DNA from: Enoplosus armatus
Taxonomy: Eukaryota > Chordata > Actinopteri > Centrarchiformes > Enoplosidae
Reading direction: 5' to 3'
DNA length: 64,000 bases
Assembly (NCBI RefSeq): GCF_043641665.1
Contig: NC_092183.1
Coordinates: 11,800,001 to 11,864,000 of the forward strand
Shown piece after piece: positions 49,388-64,000 of the stretch (positions within the stretch are counted from its first letter, which is position 1; each line of letters opens with the position of its first letter). The notes beneath the pieces are model-generated. The model made no database searches. It was not told the DNA's origin and saw only the letters and a list, made by a program, of their open reading frames with translations. Both the position numbers and the translations under genes were made by a program.

Positions 49388-49430
49388 CTGAGAGAGACGA
49401 AGACAGAGAGAAACAGGAAAAAACAAAAAA
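49388..49430 (-). promoter_or_regulatory. Splice acceptor with polypyrimidine tract
   Basis: On the minus strand the sequence runs TTTTTTGTTTTTTCCTGTTT, then CTCTCTGTCTTCGTCTCTCTC, and ends in CAG directly before ACCAGTCATCC. This is a strong 3' splice site, and it defines the start of the exon rather than the upstream in-frame ATG at 49426, which lies inside the tract. Confidence 0.75.
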
Positions 49431-49722
49431 TAGAGATGTTACCATTTACTCTGCGTTCCGTCTGTCAGCGAGTGCATGATATGAACCTGCCGTTTTTCAA
49501 GAATTATTAACTGAATGTGTCTCCAGAGAGCAAGAGCGAGAGAGGAAGACACAGACAGGCAAAGACAAATAGAGAAACAGGCGGCGTGAGAGAGAGCACT
49601 GTTGTGTGTTCAGTATAGATTGTTAATTGGGTGACATTTGGTGAACGATCTCTCTGAGCTCCTGTAGCTTGTTCTAATTGTTTCCAAATCAACCGGAACC
49701 CTGCTCTCTAAAGAACAGAGAC

Positions 49723-49753
49723 ACACACGCAGCAACACACACACACACGCAGC

Positions 49754-49809
<56 letters not shown>
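49723..49809. repeat. (CA)n array with CGCAGCAA interruptions, about 87 bp
   Basis: Two ACACACGCAGCAA-type units precede a long pure CA run. On the minus-strand transcript it is a (UG)n repeat in the intron about 340-420 nt before the acceptor. Confidence 0.97.
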
Positions 49810-49810
<1 letters not shown>

Positions 49811-49929
49811 TACGAGAGAAACAGGACAAGGCAACATGTGCATGTATGCAGATATGCGCTCTAGGTATGCACAAATCCCCACTCACAATGCAATGGGAGC
49901 TCACTCTCTTTCTACACCCCCCACCCCCC

Positions 49930-49993
49930 TACACACACACACACACACACACAGACACACAGACACACAGACACACAGACACACACACACACA
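49930..49993. repeat. (CA)n with (CAGACACA)n higher-order repeat
   Basis: A CA run followed by four GACACACA-type units, then CA again up to AATGGGG. Confidence 0.96.
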
Positions 49994-50116
49994 ATGGGGA
50001 AGATGGCACATAAAGCTAGATGGCAGAAAAGGGAGCCACCTGTTCCCTTTCACACTCCACTGCACCCCCTTATGCAACATATCTCATCACTGTCCCTTTT
50101 TCTCTGTCTCTGTCTC

Positions 50117-50117
<1 letters not shown>

Positions 50118-50190
<73 letters not shown>
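50118..50190. repeat. Compound (CT)n(CA)n microsatellite
   Basis: CT dinucleotides to about 50138, then CA dinucleotides with one TA interruption to 50190. Confidence 0.97.

Positions 50191-55013
<4,823 letters not shown>

Positions 55014-55059
<46 letters not shown>
55014..55059. repeat. (GA)n microsatellite, about 46 bp
   Basis: Perfect purine dinucleotide repeat ending in GGGAGCG. Confidence 0.97.
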
Positions 55060-55063
<4 letters not shown>

Positions 55064-56754
55064 CGAAGTTTGGGGTTTTTTTGGTGTTGACAGTTGGGGT
55101 CGGGGTTGGAGTTCAGATGATGAAGAAAGATGGAGAGGACCAAAGTTGAGCTTACGTCGCTCCAGCTGTCAATCCAGCCCACACTGCAGCACACTGTCAA
55201 GCAGCTGGCTGGATGACACATCCTGGACCTTGCTGCTGGAGGCACACACTGATCTTCAATGCTGTCACTGTACTACCACAAAATGATCTACATTAGGCTG
55301 ATGTTATATTAAGTAACAGCAGCCAAACACAGTAACCTGCTGCCACCCACAAGTATCAAACAGGGTTGTGTGTGTCTGTAACTCGATAAATATTTAGACT
55401 TACAATATCTCAGACAGGGCATCTCCACTGCATATCAATGTGGCTGAAGGCCTGAATGTATTACAATGTCTGAGACTGAGTCATCTCTTTCCGATTTCAC
55501 TACAAAGAAATTCGGAAAAGAAAGCAAATGTATTTACAGCAATAGCCGAGGGGACAAGTTGCAATCTTCTAACCATATATGCAGCACATAAACCATGAAA
55601 TGCGCTCACACATGTTCAAACACACACTTGCTGTACTGTGAGTACTTGATGGGCACATTAACCATTAAGTTGATACCTCTGTGATATTCCAGATCTCCCA
55701 ACAGCTTCGCTGAAACTGATGTGTTGGTGCACTAAAACATAATTTAGTGTTTTTTGGCTGATCCGAAGAATTCAGATTCAAAGCACTTCATACACACAGC
55801 GTAGCCCCATCCTCTGCTAGGCACCTGGGGAGAGCTAGACCGGTGAGGCAAATACTGCATAATCATAGTGCAAATTAGTCCACCATGTCCTCTGATGACT
55901 TTTAGTGACTTTCTGAGCAGCCAGTCACCATTGTTCCATTTAAGACAACTAGAAACATTAAAACCAACTTTATTGGGCGAGAGAGTGATGTTTTCATCAC
56001 CCGAATGGACAAGAAGAGTTGAACTAACAACTAACTGTCGGCAAAAAAAACAACGGAGGAGGAGTTGTTGTTGCTGACCACCTGTAGGTACTTGATACCA
56101 TCCCAGATGGATTTGAGGAACATTAGTGGAGCATCTGGAGTTTCAGCAAAATTTTAGATTTGTTTTGTTATAACTGTTTTTTATTGCCCAAATGTAGCTG
56201 CTGTTGATAGTTATTGTGTCTATCTTGCAGGCACACAACTGATTGACAGCCAACTGCATGTTGCTTAGCAACAGCAAGACGCCTCTCACTGATAAATCAC
56301 CTCAGTGAAACCAGGATCACAGCTGCAGGGGACGGGAGCATCACAGTTCACCAAGGTTTTGAGGCATCCAATGTGATCACCGCCTAAGACTGGAGTTGCT
56401 GAACTTGGGCCTGATCAGTGATTCTAAGTCACTACTTATGATTGTCGATGTTGAGAAGTGTATAGCCCCAGGGCTTCAAATTCTTCCCAGAGTGAAAAAG
56501 GCAGGCTGGCAAGTATTGAAGCCAGTGCCATGCTGTGGCCAGGAGGCCTAATGAGGTTTCTTGCGCAACTCTGATGGGCATGGATGCTGAGAGTCTGGCA
56601 TTGCTCATCAACCATCATCCCCAACAGGTCTGTGTGTGCATGCACATACGCATGTGTCTGTGTGTGCGCGTGTGTAATCATGGCGAAACTCATCGACCAC
56701 CAGCCTGCGCCAATATGCTTGGTGAACATTGCCCAGAACCACAAGCAAGAGGAG
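55060..56754. other. Non-coding stretch, no supported gene
   Basis: A possible small minus-strand exon ending at a GTAAGC donor (boundary 55156/55155) is discussed as a finding. Nothing else was recognised. Confidence 0.45.
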
Positions 56755-57160
56755 TGGGATGGAAAAAGGAAAGTGAGTGACCGAGTTAAGATGAGGGAAG
56801 GAAATGAGAGAGGAGGAAAGGAGGGAGAGATGGGAGGCAGAGAGCGAAGTAGAATAAAGGAGAGGAGGGGGAGTAGTAGAGGACAGAGAAGTGAAAAGAA
56901 AAGGTGAAAGAATGTGGGATAAAAGACAGAGAGAAAAGACAAATAACATAACAAGGGGAAAAGAGCGGGTCAAAGAAATAAGGGGAGGGGATGACACACA
57001 GGTAATAGTGAGGTAAAAACAACAAAGGAAGAGAGGAGAGGACAGCAAGAGGGTAGTTAGTCAGATGGATGAGGGGAACAACAGGGGACAAAGTGAGAGT
57101 AAAAGGTGACAGCACAGACCCAAAGTTAGAGAAGATGAAAGAGAGAGGTAATTACAAAGC
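56755..57160. repeat. Purine-rich (polypurine/polypyrimidine) tract, about 400 bp
   Basis: The plus strand is dominated by A and G (GGGAAGGAAATGAGAGAGGA and similar) over about 400 bases, with few pyrimidines. Long Leu/Ser/Pro/Phe frames on the minus strand come from this bias. Such tracts can adopt triplex DNA. Confidence 0.85.
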
Positions 57161-57689
57161 TTAGAGTGTGGGATAAAGAGAAAAGCACGAGAGATGGTAA
57201 GTTTAGCAGGGGTAGCATCAATATAAGGCAAGAAAGAAAAACTGTTGGAGTCACTTCGATGGAAAGCTACACAGTGGAGAGCGACATTAACTATTCAGGA
57301 GCATCTAGTGTCAAGAACATCAATTTCAAGGGTCCTATTGGTACCTAAAGAAAGAATAGGCTTTGTTTCCCAATGAAATCCTGTTTAAATATGAGCCATG
57401 AGGTATATTTTATTCTGTGTACTGTGTTTAAACATTGACCTTACCATAAAGTACACCAATCGATTTCTGTAGGTATAAGATGCTGCTCAGTGTGGCTCAA
57501 TGGAATTATATCCTTGTCACCTTGAACATAAAAAATGCAGATCACAATCCAATATTCACCTTTGCAGTTGAGTCAAATGACAAAATGCTTGGATCTTTAA
57601 TCTAAGTCTCTAAGTTATACCATTGTTTTGGTTCTCAGGATTGTGACGTCTCTAGGAGTGCTGCCATGCCAATTTTGTCAAATCTGCTT

Positions 57690-57885
57690 TCCTATCCAAA
57701 GACATGCAGGTCAGGTGATCTGGAAACTGCACAAGGCCTGTAGGTGTGAATGTGTTTGTCTGTCAACGTGTGTTATCCCTGTGATAACCTACCTCTGGCC
57801 CAATGTGTGCTGGGAGACGATCCAGCCCCCCAGTAATGCTGAGCAGGTTTAATGGTTTAGTTGGTGAATAGATAGATGCAAAATC
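57690..57885 (+). mobile_element. Very common teleost interspersed repeat, LINE-3'-end type
   Basis: CTATCCAAAGACATGCAGGT (57692-57711), GTAGGTGTGAATGTGTTTGTC, TATCCCTGTGATAACCTACC, CAATGTGTGCTGGGAGACGA then TCCAGCCCCCCAGTAATGCT, and GAATAGATAGATGC occur in the order expected for a repeat found thousands of times in fish genomes. Its better copies end in a GATGGATGG-type tail. I read it as the 3' end of a LINE. This copy is diverged and 5' truncated. Confidence 0.85.
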
Positions 57886-58254
57886 TTTGTATCCACCTGG
57901 TTTTGGCTCCACACTAGCACACGAGGCTAACTACCCCTCCTTGTTCAACTGTAACTGGATTGATCGCTGCACCTGGCTGCTCCCCCAGGTGTCGACATGG
58001 TCCCCGCTGGTGCTGTCTAATTATTGCAGAAGCTGTGATCTATGCTCAGCATTACTCTCTGCCTAATATGTTCATGTAAGATGTCACTCCTGCTCACCAT
58101 GTGCATACAGCTATTCCTCTGGATTACTATGTACCGCTTATCAGTGCTAAACTCCTGTTCCCGTATTACATTTCAGAAATGTCACAAAACTCAAACTCTA
58201 ATTCTATCGGGTTCTCAGTTAGTGTTGTATTGCTTTACCAAGGGTTATCCTCAC

Positions 58255-59000
58255 AATGAGGAACCCTGGCCACACCTAGAGTTGGACTCTCGTCAGTGTC
58301 CATTCCCTTGGCTTGACTTTCCTTGTCTCGCTGAGACCTGGCAGTAGACCTGGGATTATTCCACCTTAATCAGGTACCACTCTTGGCTTCTCCTTCTTCC
58401 ACCAGTCTCACCCTTCAGGCTGAGGGGGCGGGAAAGCTGTACTGTCCTGCTCTGTACCCAAGGCTTCCACTGTAACCTTTAAATTGCCTGCCATGCCATT
58501 AATTACACCCAAACATTTTATTGCACTCCAAATAATTTCTCTAAACTTTTAAACTCTGGCTATTCCATGTCTCTCCATCTGTTTCCCATCTGTGGTCTTA
58601 AACTTGTCTCTTTTTTTCTGGCTCCCAGTCAAGCCATGACAGAAAAAAACATATTATTTTATTTAGACTCACTGTCACCATCCAACAAAGCACTATCCCT
58701 CCAGTCCCACATACGAAACAATCTCAAGGACTCCAAGTTTATACCCTCAAAATGTCTTCTGGCTGGAATACTTAAGTGCATCCTCTCTGGACTCCTGGCA
58801 AAACTCACAAAGAAACGTCCAACTCTTCCAAAACTCTGCTGCCCGAATTTTCACTTATGTCATTTCCAATATACACGACACCCATCCTCTCCCAGTTACA
58901 CTCCACAATGGTGCAAAAGCGCAAAAACTGTAGGATTCTCCTACTCACATACACCTACACCTATATAATACAGATTATACAAAATGCGCTAAGTGTCAAG
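58255..59000 (+). pseudogene. LINE fragment: endonuclease part joined to ORF2 C-terminal part
   Basis: The plus strand encodes LDFPCLAETWQ (about 58311-58343), the ETW motif of a LINE apurinic endonuclease. After frameshifts, TLGFSFFHQSHPSG, a stop, and GGGKAVLSCS (about 58379-58455) correspond to the conserved P.GF...PR.GRGGG segment. From about 58818, LQLFQNSAARIFTYV matches the QN.AAR.L segment that lies near the C-terminus of such proteins. The whole polymerase domain is therefore missing between them. There are several stops and shifts. It is a dead element with a large internal deletion. The common repeat just upstream is a separate insertion or a related piece. Confidence 0.75.
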
Positions 59001-59489
59001 GCTGATAGTTGCTTTCAAATTTCCAAAACGTGTCTGACACCAGGCTCATTGGAATGCTGATATTTGAGAAAATAAATAAAGCAGATTGGGACACTGACCA
59101 GTCAGCTGCATGAGAGGGATGGCTGTCTGCTTTGAAGGCTGTGAGTTGCTGGTGTCCTCGCAGTGTTGCAACTGTTAAATCTGTGATGTAGTATACTTGC
59201 TCATTTTTATGTGATCAACAATGCAATGCTGTGTGTGCACCAAGTGTGGCCAAACAAATATAGGAGTCTAAAAGACAGCAATAAAGTGCACTGGGCTTGG
59301 CAGCTTGAGTTTGATAGGATAGATTGACAGCCTGGCAGTAAGGAAAACAATGAAGATTGTAGTTATGACAGTGTGGTAAGGACTGTCAGAGTGATACATC
59401 ATGTGGGAGAGCTCAGGAACTGTAGCAGTGGTGGTGCTTGTGTGTGCGTGTAAACATCCTCACACAGATGCGTGCATCCACATGTACAG
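59001..59489. other. Non-coding stretch, no gene seen
   Basis: No recognised feature apart from the start of TG-rich sequence. Confidence 0.45.
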
Positions 59490-59516
59490 GGTGTGTGTGT
59501 GTGTGCGTGTGTGTGA
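59490..59516. repeat. (GT)n microsatellite, short
   Basis: About 27 bp with one CG interruption. Confidence 0.93.
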
Positions 59517-59706
59517 GTACTGCATATGTCTGTGTGTGAGAGAGCAGTGGTGGGCACTGATGGAGCATGAAGCTGATGGAAGCCAAAACTCTTTTTGTCT
59601 GTCTGCGGATATCAAAGCCTCCCCCGGACGCAGCATCGTACACGCGTGCACCGACTGATTACAAATACTTATACACACACATGCAATTATGTGCTCATAC
59701 TGTAGC

Positions 59707-59710
<4 letters not shown>

Positions 59711-59749
<39 letters not shown>
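59711..59749. repeat. (AC)n microsatellite, about 39 bp
   Basis: Perfect AC repeat ending in AACCCTCC. Confidence 0.97.
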
Positions 59750-59750
<1 letters not shown>

Positions 59751-61237
59751 CCCTCCTGTCAGTTGGCGCAGCTGATAAGCTGCTTTCCCGGTTTCTCATC
59801 TTGTTCTGTGTGACAGCCCAGGAGAGCTGAGACAATACAGGAAATCTGAAAGGTGGTGGTGAGGGAGAAAAAGAGAGATTGAAAAATGAAGGATGAAGAG
59901 GAAAGTAGAAGCAAAGTGATGAGAGAAGTCAAAGGAAGAAAAAGAAATAAGCAGATTTTCCATCAGATGTCTGGGAGGCCTGATGATGTTGCAGCTGCCA
60001 CCTGTGTCATCACACTGAAAACGACTGACTGCCCTGCTGCACCCACACTCCACTCAAGAAGACAGAGAGAAGAGGAGAGAGATAGAGACAGAGAGTTCTC
60101 CAATGATACATTTAAGCAAGATATTTAACACCAGCTGCTCTGGTGGATCCACTTGGTGGCCAAGAGTACTGAATGGTGCTACGGAGAGATTGCTAAAAAT
60201 GGGACAATGTGTTGTAGGGAGTCATGTTTCCCTTTTTTCTTTCCTTTTCGGACTGAATGCCAAAAATATTTTGCTTTACCTGCTCGTTATATAATCACCC
60301 AATTACATTCTTATTCCTATAAAATCCTTCAAGCTATATAGTAGTGTTAGTGATCTTTGTGACATACATCTTTTTGGTGTCAATTTGCAAGCAGCTATGA
60401 GAGCTGCTGAGTGACTGAATCACCATACTGGAAGGCTAAAAGTTAAGTTGCCACAAAAGCGTTGTTGGTGCCAAGAAGAAAATGAATGAAGTTGGATCTT
60501 AATTTCAAGTAGTAGTAGTAGTATCAACATAACACCAGGAAATACAGATGAACATTTTGCCAACAAGCTCATTTTTGCTGGCATATGATCCTCTACACCG
60601 TAGTCAACCTTTAATATTAAAGGCCCTATTTTTGTGCTTGTTCAGACAAAATGCAGTGACCTTGCACTGGCAAACTGGTGCTTTTGAAAAAACATTAGTT
60701 TCCTCTTGGGTAAAGTTGGCCTGGATTCTCCTCTCCATTATGCATTTGTCAGTGTGCCATGACAGGGAACACACTGCTTTAAAGAAAATAAGGTTCTCTG
60801 ATTTGATTGGCTATGACTATTGCCAACTCCTAACACACTTACAATTAATTCTTCCTAATTCAACCCATTTCACATCTGCGCCCCCGCTGCGCCTCTGCTG
60901 CATCAGCACCTCGGGTCATGAAATTACCAAGTACCTGTTTGTCACAGCTAAGTGAGCATGTCCTGCGAGCTCACATTGTGGGCTTGTGCAACAGCATGAG
61001 CCTGCACCTTGATTCACAAAAACAAACAAGCCCCATTTGGTCAGTTATCTCCAGACAAGTGATTATTTATACAGACAATAAACATAGTATACAATGTCAA
61101 CAGTAACAGGGACATTCTGGTATGACATGTTGCTATTGAATCTTTTAAATATAATTATTCAGGGATGTGAGTACAAATAATGGAATTCCATTCACCGCCA
61201 TTGTAATGTGGCAGCAGAAACACCTTTTGCAAATAAA
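59750..61237. other. Non-coding stretch, no supported gene
   Basis: A purine-rich segment spans about 59855-59945, and a (TAG)n run lies at about 60510-60524. The phrase TTAAAGGCCCTATTTT at 60616-60631 resembles part of dispersed fish repeats but could not be delimited. Confidence 0.45.
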
Positions 61238-61480
61238 ACCCAAAGTGTCTGGTTGATCGGGAAATATAGGGATGGGGTTCAATAGCATTTTATAAGTATC
61301 ATACCTAAAACACAGAGATTCTATTGTGCTGACAGAGAGAAAAGCTTTCACCACATATTTTGTCACTGCTCTGGGACATTCATTAACCCTATCCCAACTC
61401 ATCTTTCTTTTTGCTGTGAGGGGAAACAGAGTTTGCTCCTCACTGAGGGGCTGAGCTACAGCTGCAGAAGATGAAGATGT
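61238..61480 (-). pseudogene. hAT transposase fragment (N-terminal half)
   Basis: In one minus-strand frame the order SSSSAAVAQPLSEEQ, then RVNECPRAVTKYVVKAF, then SVSTIESLCFR, then MLLNPIPIFP matches the stretch that follows the BED finger in ZBED-like hAT transposases. There an Ser-rich linker leads into I...I..D..P.S.VE...F..L...L.P.Y..PSR. The normal PSR end appears as PDQPDTL, and after it the similarity disappears. No BED finger is seen upstream, though TTGTTTTCTACTTTAG just before could be an acceptor. Inferred from remembered motif order only. An isolated relic. Confidence 0.5.
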
Positions 61481-63833
61481 AAAAGCTAAAGTAGAAAACA
61501 ACACAGTGAAAATATTAATTCTACTTTCTTGATATTGTATTTTTATTTCTAGTATCGTACAATAAGTTATACCCCCCCACCCCACCCCCAAAGATACAAG
61601 ATACTGACAGTCTTACTGTGCTTGCAATTAAAAAAGCATGCCTGGAACCACTTATTGAGTGATGGCAGTTAACCTGAGTGTAACTGTCTGAGCATATGAA
61701 ATACAATGACAAATTTAACTAGTTTGACTGTTTGATCTGTACCCAGTCTACACACAGGTTTGAAGTCCATTAGTGCATGCAGTTTACTTCAAGGGACAAT
61801 ATGCATGGGCTGATATTTCACATTCTGTTTCTTTGTGTGGGTTCACAGCAAAAAAAAATAGTACAAACAGTACACCCTCATTATCTGTGTAAATAGAAAC
61901 ACCAAAGCCTTTAAAGCCACGGACAGGTGATCCAGATGTGCAGCCGTCAACAGGAGCTGTTGTTGCTTCAGATGATGCTTGACTGGGAAGGACGTGTCAA
62001 TTCACAAAATAAGTGTACACAGTTTATGTTTCCTTACATATTTCCATCTCATAAGTGCAAGGAGAAGGAGACAATTACCACCTTCTGAGTGCTGCAAAGA
62101 CCATGGGGTCTTTATTACTATGAACTTAACACAAACATCCGCCTACACGCATAGATTTGTACATGACTCTTCAATCATTTAAGATAGATGCTACAGAGTA
62201 CTGTGGCAGACTATCCAGAGCAGCCCAGCACTGGCACACAACCGAAAATTGATTCACTGACGGAAGAAAGAATACGGCCACACCATGATAAGCATAAATT
62301 ATTAAATGCAGCCATCGTTCAAGATTCATGGTAGAATTTTGAGTCTATAAACACAAACTCTACTAGGATAAGCTGAGCAGAATTGCCATTGCACAGCTCC
62401 TGGAAAGAATCCAGAAAGACATAATTTTTCCAAATGAGACACATTTTCCAAATGAGGTTGGACATGGAAAATGAGTTTGCAAAAGTTATTTTGTTCTAAT
62501 TATGTTTTAATGAACTATTTTTGTTCTGAATAATTGAATCTTTTCTCATATAAAAGCCACAGAGATCATTAGCCTACATTCTACATTGGTATTGTCATTG
62601 TTTCTGCACTGTGTCCCATTTTTAGCCTTGTTATCGGTGGATACATTAAAAGGCAGTATTTAAATCACTGCCCATTACATAGCAGTTAGGGTGGCCACAG
62701 ACCAACCAACCTCACTGGGAATATTATCTGCAGAGAGCCACAGTGCAGCAGCTGCAAATACAAATCTGAGCAAAACAAGAGCTGAATAATTTTTCAAAAC
62801 CTGGAAAAACACAAATTGTGCTCTATTCATCCAAATGAGAAAATAGTGAGTCAAAATGAGACTGGTTATCTGCTGTCTCAGAATGAGTCAAGCCATCACA
62901 TCGGGTTCAGAAATATAACACAACCTTTTCTTCAGCAGAAATCAGAAGTCAAGCAGTCAGAAGAGAGTATTTAACAAATCTGCGTGATACTGAAACATTC
63001 AGCAATTAGCTGAACAATCAATTCAATCAATCAACTCATGTTATTATATTGGATCCCTCACAAATAAAATTAAGTAGATAAATATTGAATCTCTCAGAGG
63101 GACACATGTAAACATGTACAAAAAGGTGGAGGGGGTGGGGGCTGAGGGAAGTAAAAGATCTTCATGACTCTTTGGAGTGGATCTGTCAACTGTCACTCCT
63201 GGTATGCATGGTGAATGTGCTGCACGTGAAGGTTTGTATGTATATGTACACGTGTGCACGGATAACAGATAAGTTCATGTATGTGGCTGTATGGCGTGTG
63301 TGTTATCAGGTGCAGACACCGGAAAGTGTCATGTCTCATATCTCTGAGTACCTGAGGGGCTTGAAAGTCCGGCACAGTGACTATCTGATTGTCTGTCTCT
63401 CTCCTTACTTATTAAACATGAGGAGAAACAGCAGCAAAGAGAACACAGAATGAGGAAAGAGGCAGAGGGACAACACAGGACATGAAAGAGAATAGGTCCA
63501 TGTGCATACAACATTATTGATGTAAGAGAAAGGATGAGCAAAGAATGGAAAGACGGAGATGGAAAGAAATGATTCATTCTATGATTAATTATCCTCATTG
63601 TATCCCTGAAAAGCGCTGAGGAAAGAGAACTGTGGGAATACACAAAGACACTGACTCACATAGACATACATTCACAATCAAGCAGAGGCACAAAGGTTTC
63701 TGAAAGTTTGAGCAGCACTGTTTCTGAAAGTTCATTAAATTTCCCTGAAGTTCTGAGGACAGGGCCACAATAAAAATCACAGCTAACGTTTCGACTGAGG
63801 CCTGACGTTATTAAATACACACTATTTCTAAAT
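61481..63833. other. Non-coding stretch, no gene seen
   Basis: Holds a short C-rich run at about 61571-61591. A plus-strand frame after a possible acceptor at 63309 (VQTPESVMSHISEYLRGLKV) was noted but has no recognised family. Confidence 0.45.
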
Positions 63834-64000
63834 CAGGGGTGTAACGGTTCTGAAACTGAGACTGGAATCCACGATACAAACATCCACAATCTCAAGGCGT
63901 GGTTCCGTCAACTGTGTGGCGGACCTTCTGTCAAAATAGTTTATTTATGTTGACTGTCTTGAGCTCTGGTTTTACTCGGAACGTTTTGGCAGTGCACCTC
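63834..64000 (+). mobile_element. Left end of a hAT-type transposon, cut by the window edge
   Basis: CAGGGGTGTAACGGTTC at 63834-63850 matches the start of hAT ends common in fish (CAGGGGTGTAACGGT). The 8-mer TTCTAAAT at 63826-63833 would be the left target duplication. The rest of the element lies outside the window. Confidence 0.55.

Noticed and set aside
56436..57115. Long Leu/Ser/Pro/Phe minus-strand frames resembling membrane proteins
   Set aside because: They arise from the polypurine tract. Three overlapping frames are open at once, which shows base bias rather than coding.
59970..60053. Minus-strand CGCSRAVSRFQCDDTGGSC resembling a laminin EGF-like module after a good pyrimidine tract
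   Set aside because: The cysteine pattern stops after half a module, the following residues (NIIRPPRHL) do not fit, and no neighbouring module exon was found.

Overview
The window looks like a teleost (ray-finned, probably percomorph) nuclear chromosome segment that is mostly intergenic or intronic. The evidence is AT-rich non-coding sequence, very many long (CA)n/(TG)n microsatellites, tRNA-derived SINEs of types common in fish, L2/CR1-like LINE fragments ending in GATTCTGATTCTGATT, and several hAT transposon relics. There is no bacterial gene organisation, and no tRNA, rRNA or CRISPR was seen. Most open frames in the window are chance or simple-repeat frames and were left out.

Only one host protein-coding segment is well supported. 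It is a terminal coding exon on the minus strand (49387 to 48590) of 265 codons, Ser/Pro/Gly/His-rich, behind a textbook polypyrimidine-AG acceptor and ending in TGA. Its family was not recognised. Upstream exons would lie at higher coordinates, but none could be placed with confidence.

Layout. 1-20.8 kb: non-coding, with three SINE relics (about 5.65, 10.13 and 17.6 kb) and a retroelement-like 3' end at 16.8 kb carrying a hammerhead-like core. 20.8-25.7 kb: a transposon cluster made of a decayed hAT element with a transposase C-terminus, a minus-strand LINE reverse-transcriptase fragment, a hAT fragment with a BED zinc-finger remnant, and a plus-strand LINE 3' half with its catalytic FADD motif and tail. 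25.7-35.9 kb: non-coding, containing a clean 395-bp solo LTR (32878-33272) with TG...CA ends, a 5-bp target-site duplication, a TATA box and an AATAAA. 36.0-36.3 kb: a well-preserved tRNA-type SINE. 36.3-48.3 kb: non-coding, with weak protein-like stretches (41.5-43.2 kb) and a possible cis-regulatory cluster near 45.9 kb. 48.3-50.2 kb: the exon, flanked by long CA/TG arrays. 50.2-64 kb: microsatellites, a 400-bp purine tract, a common fish repeat (57.7 kb), a LINE endonuclease/C-terminal fragment (58.3-59.0 kb), a hAT transposase fragment (61.3 kb) and the start of another hAT element at 63834, cut by the window edge.

No new multi-gene system was seen. The most informative items are the solo LTR, the layered hAT/LINE cluster, the ribozyme-like motif, and the unidentified exon with opposing UG and CA repeats around it. 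All family names come from remembered sequence patterns, not from a search.
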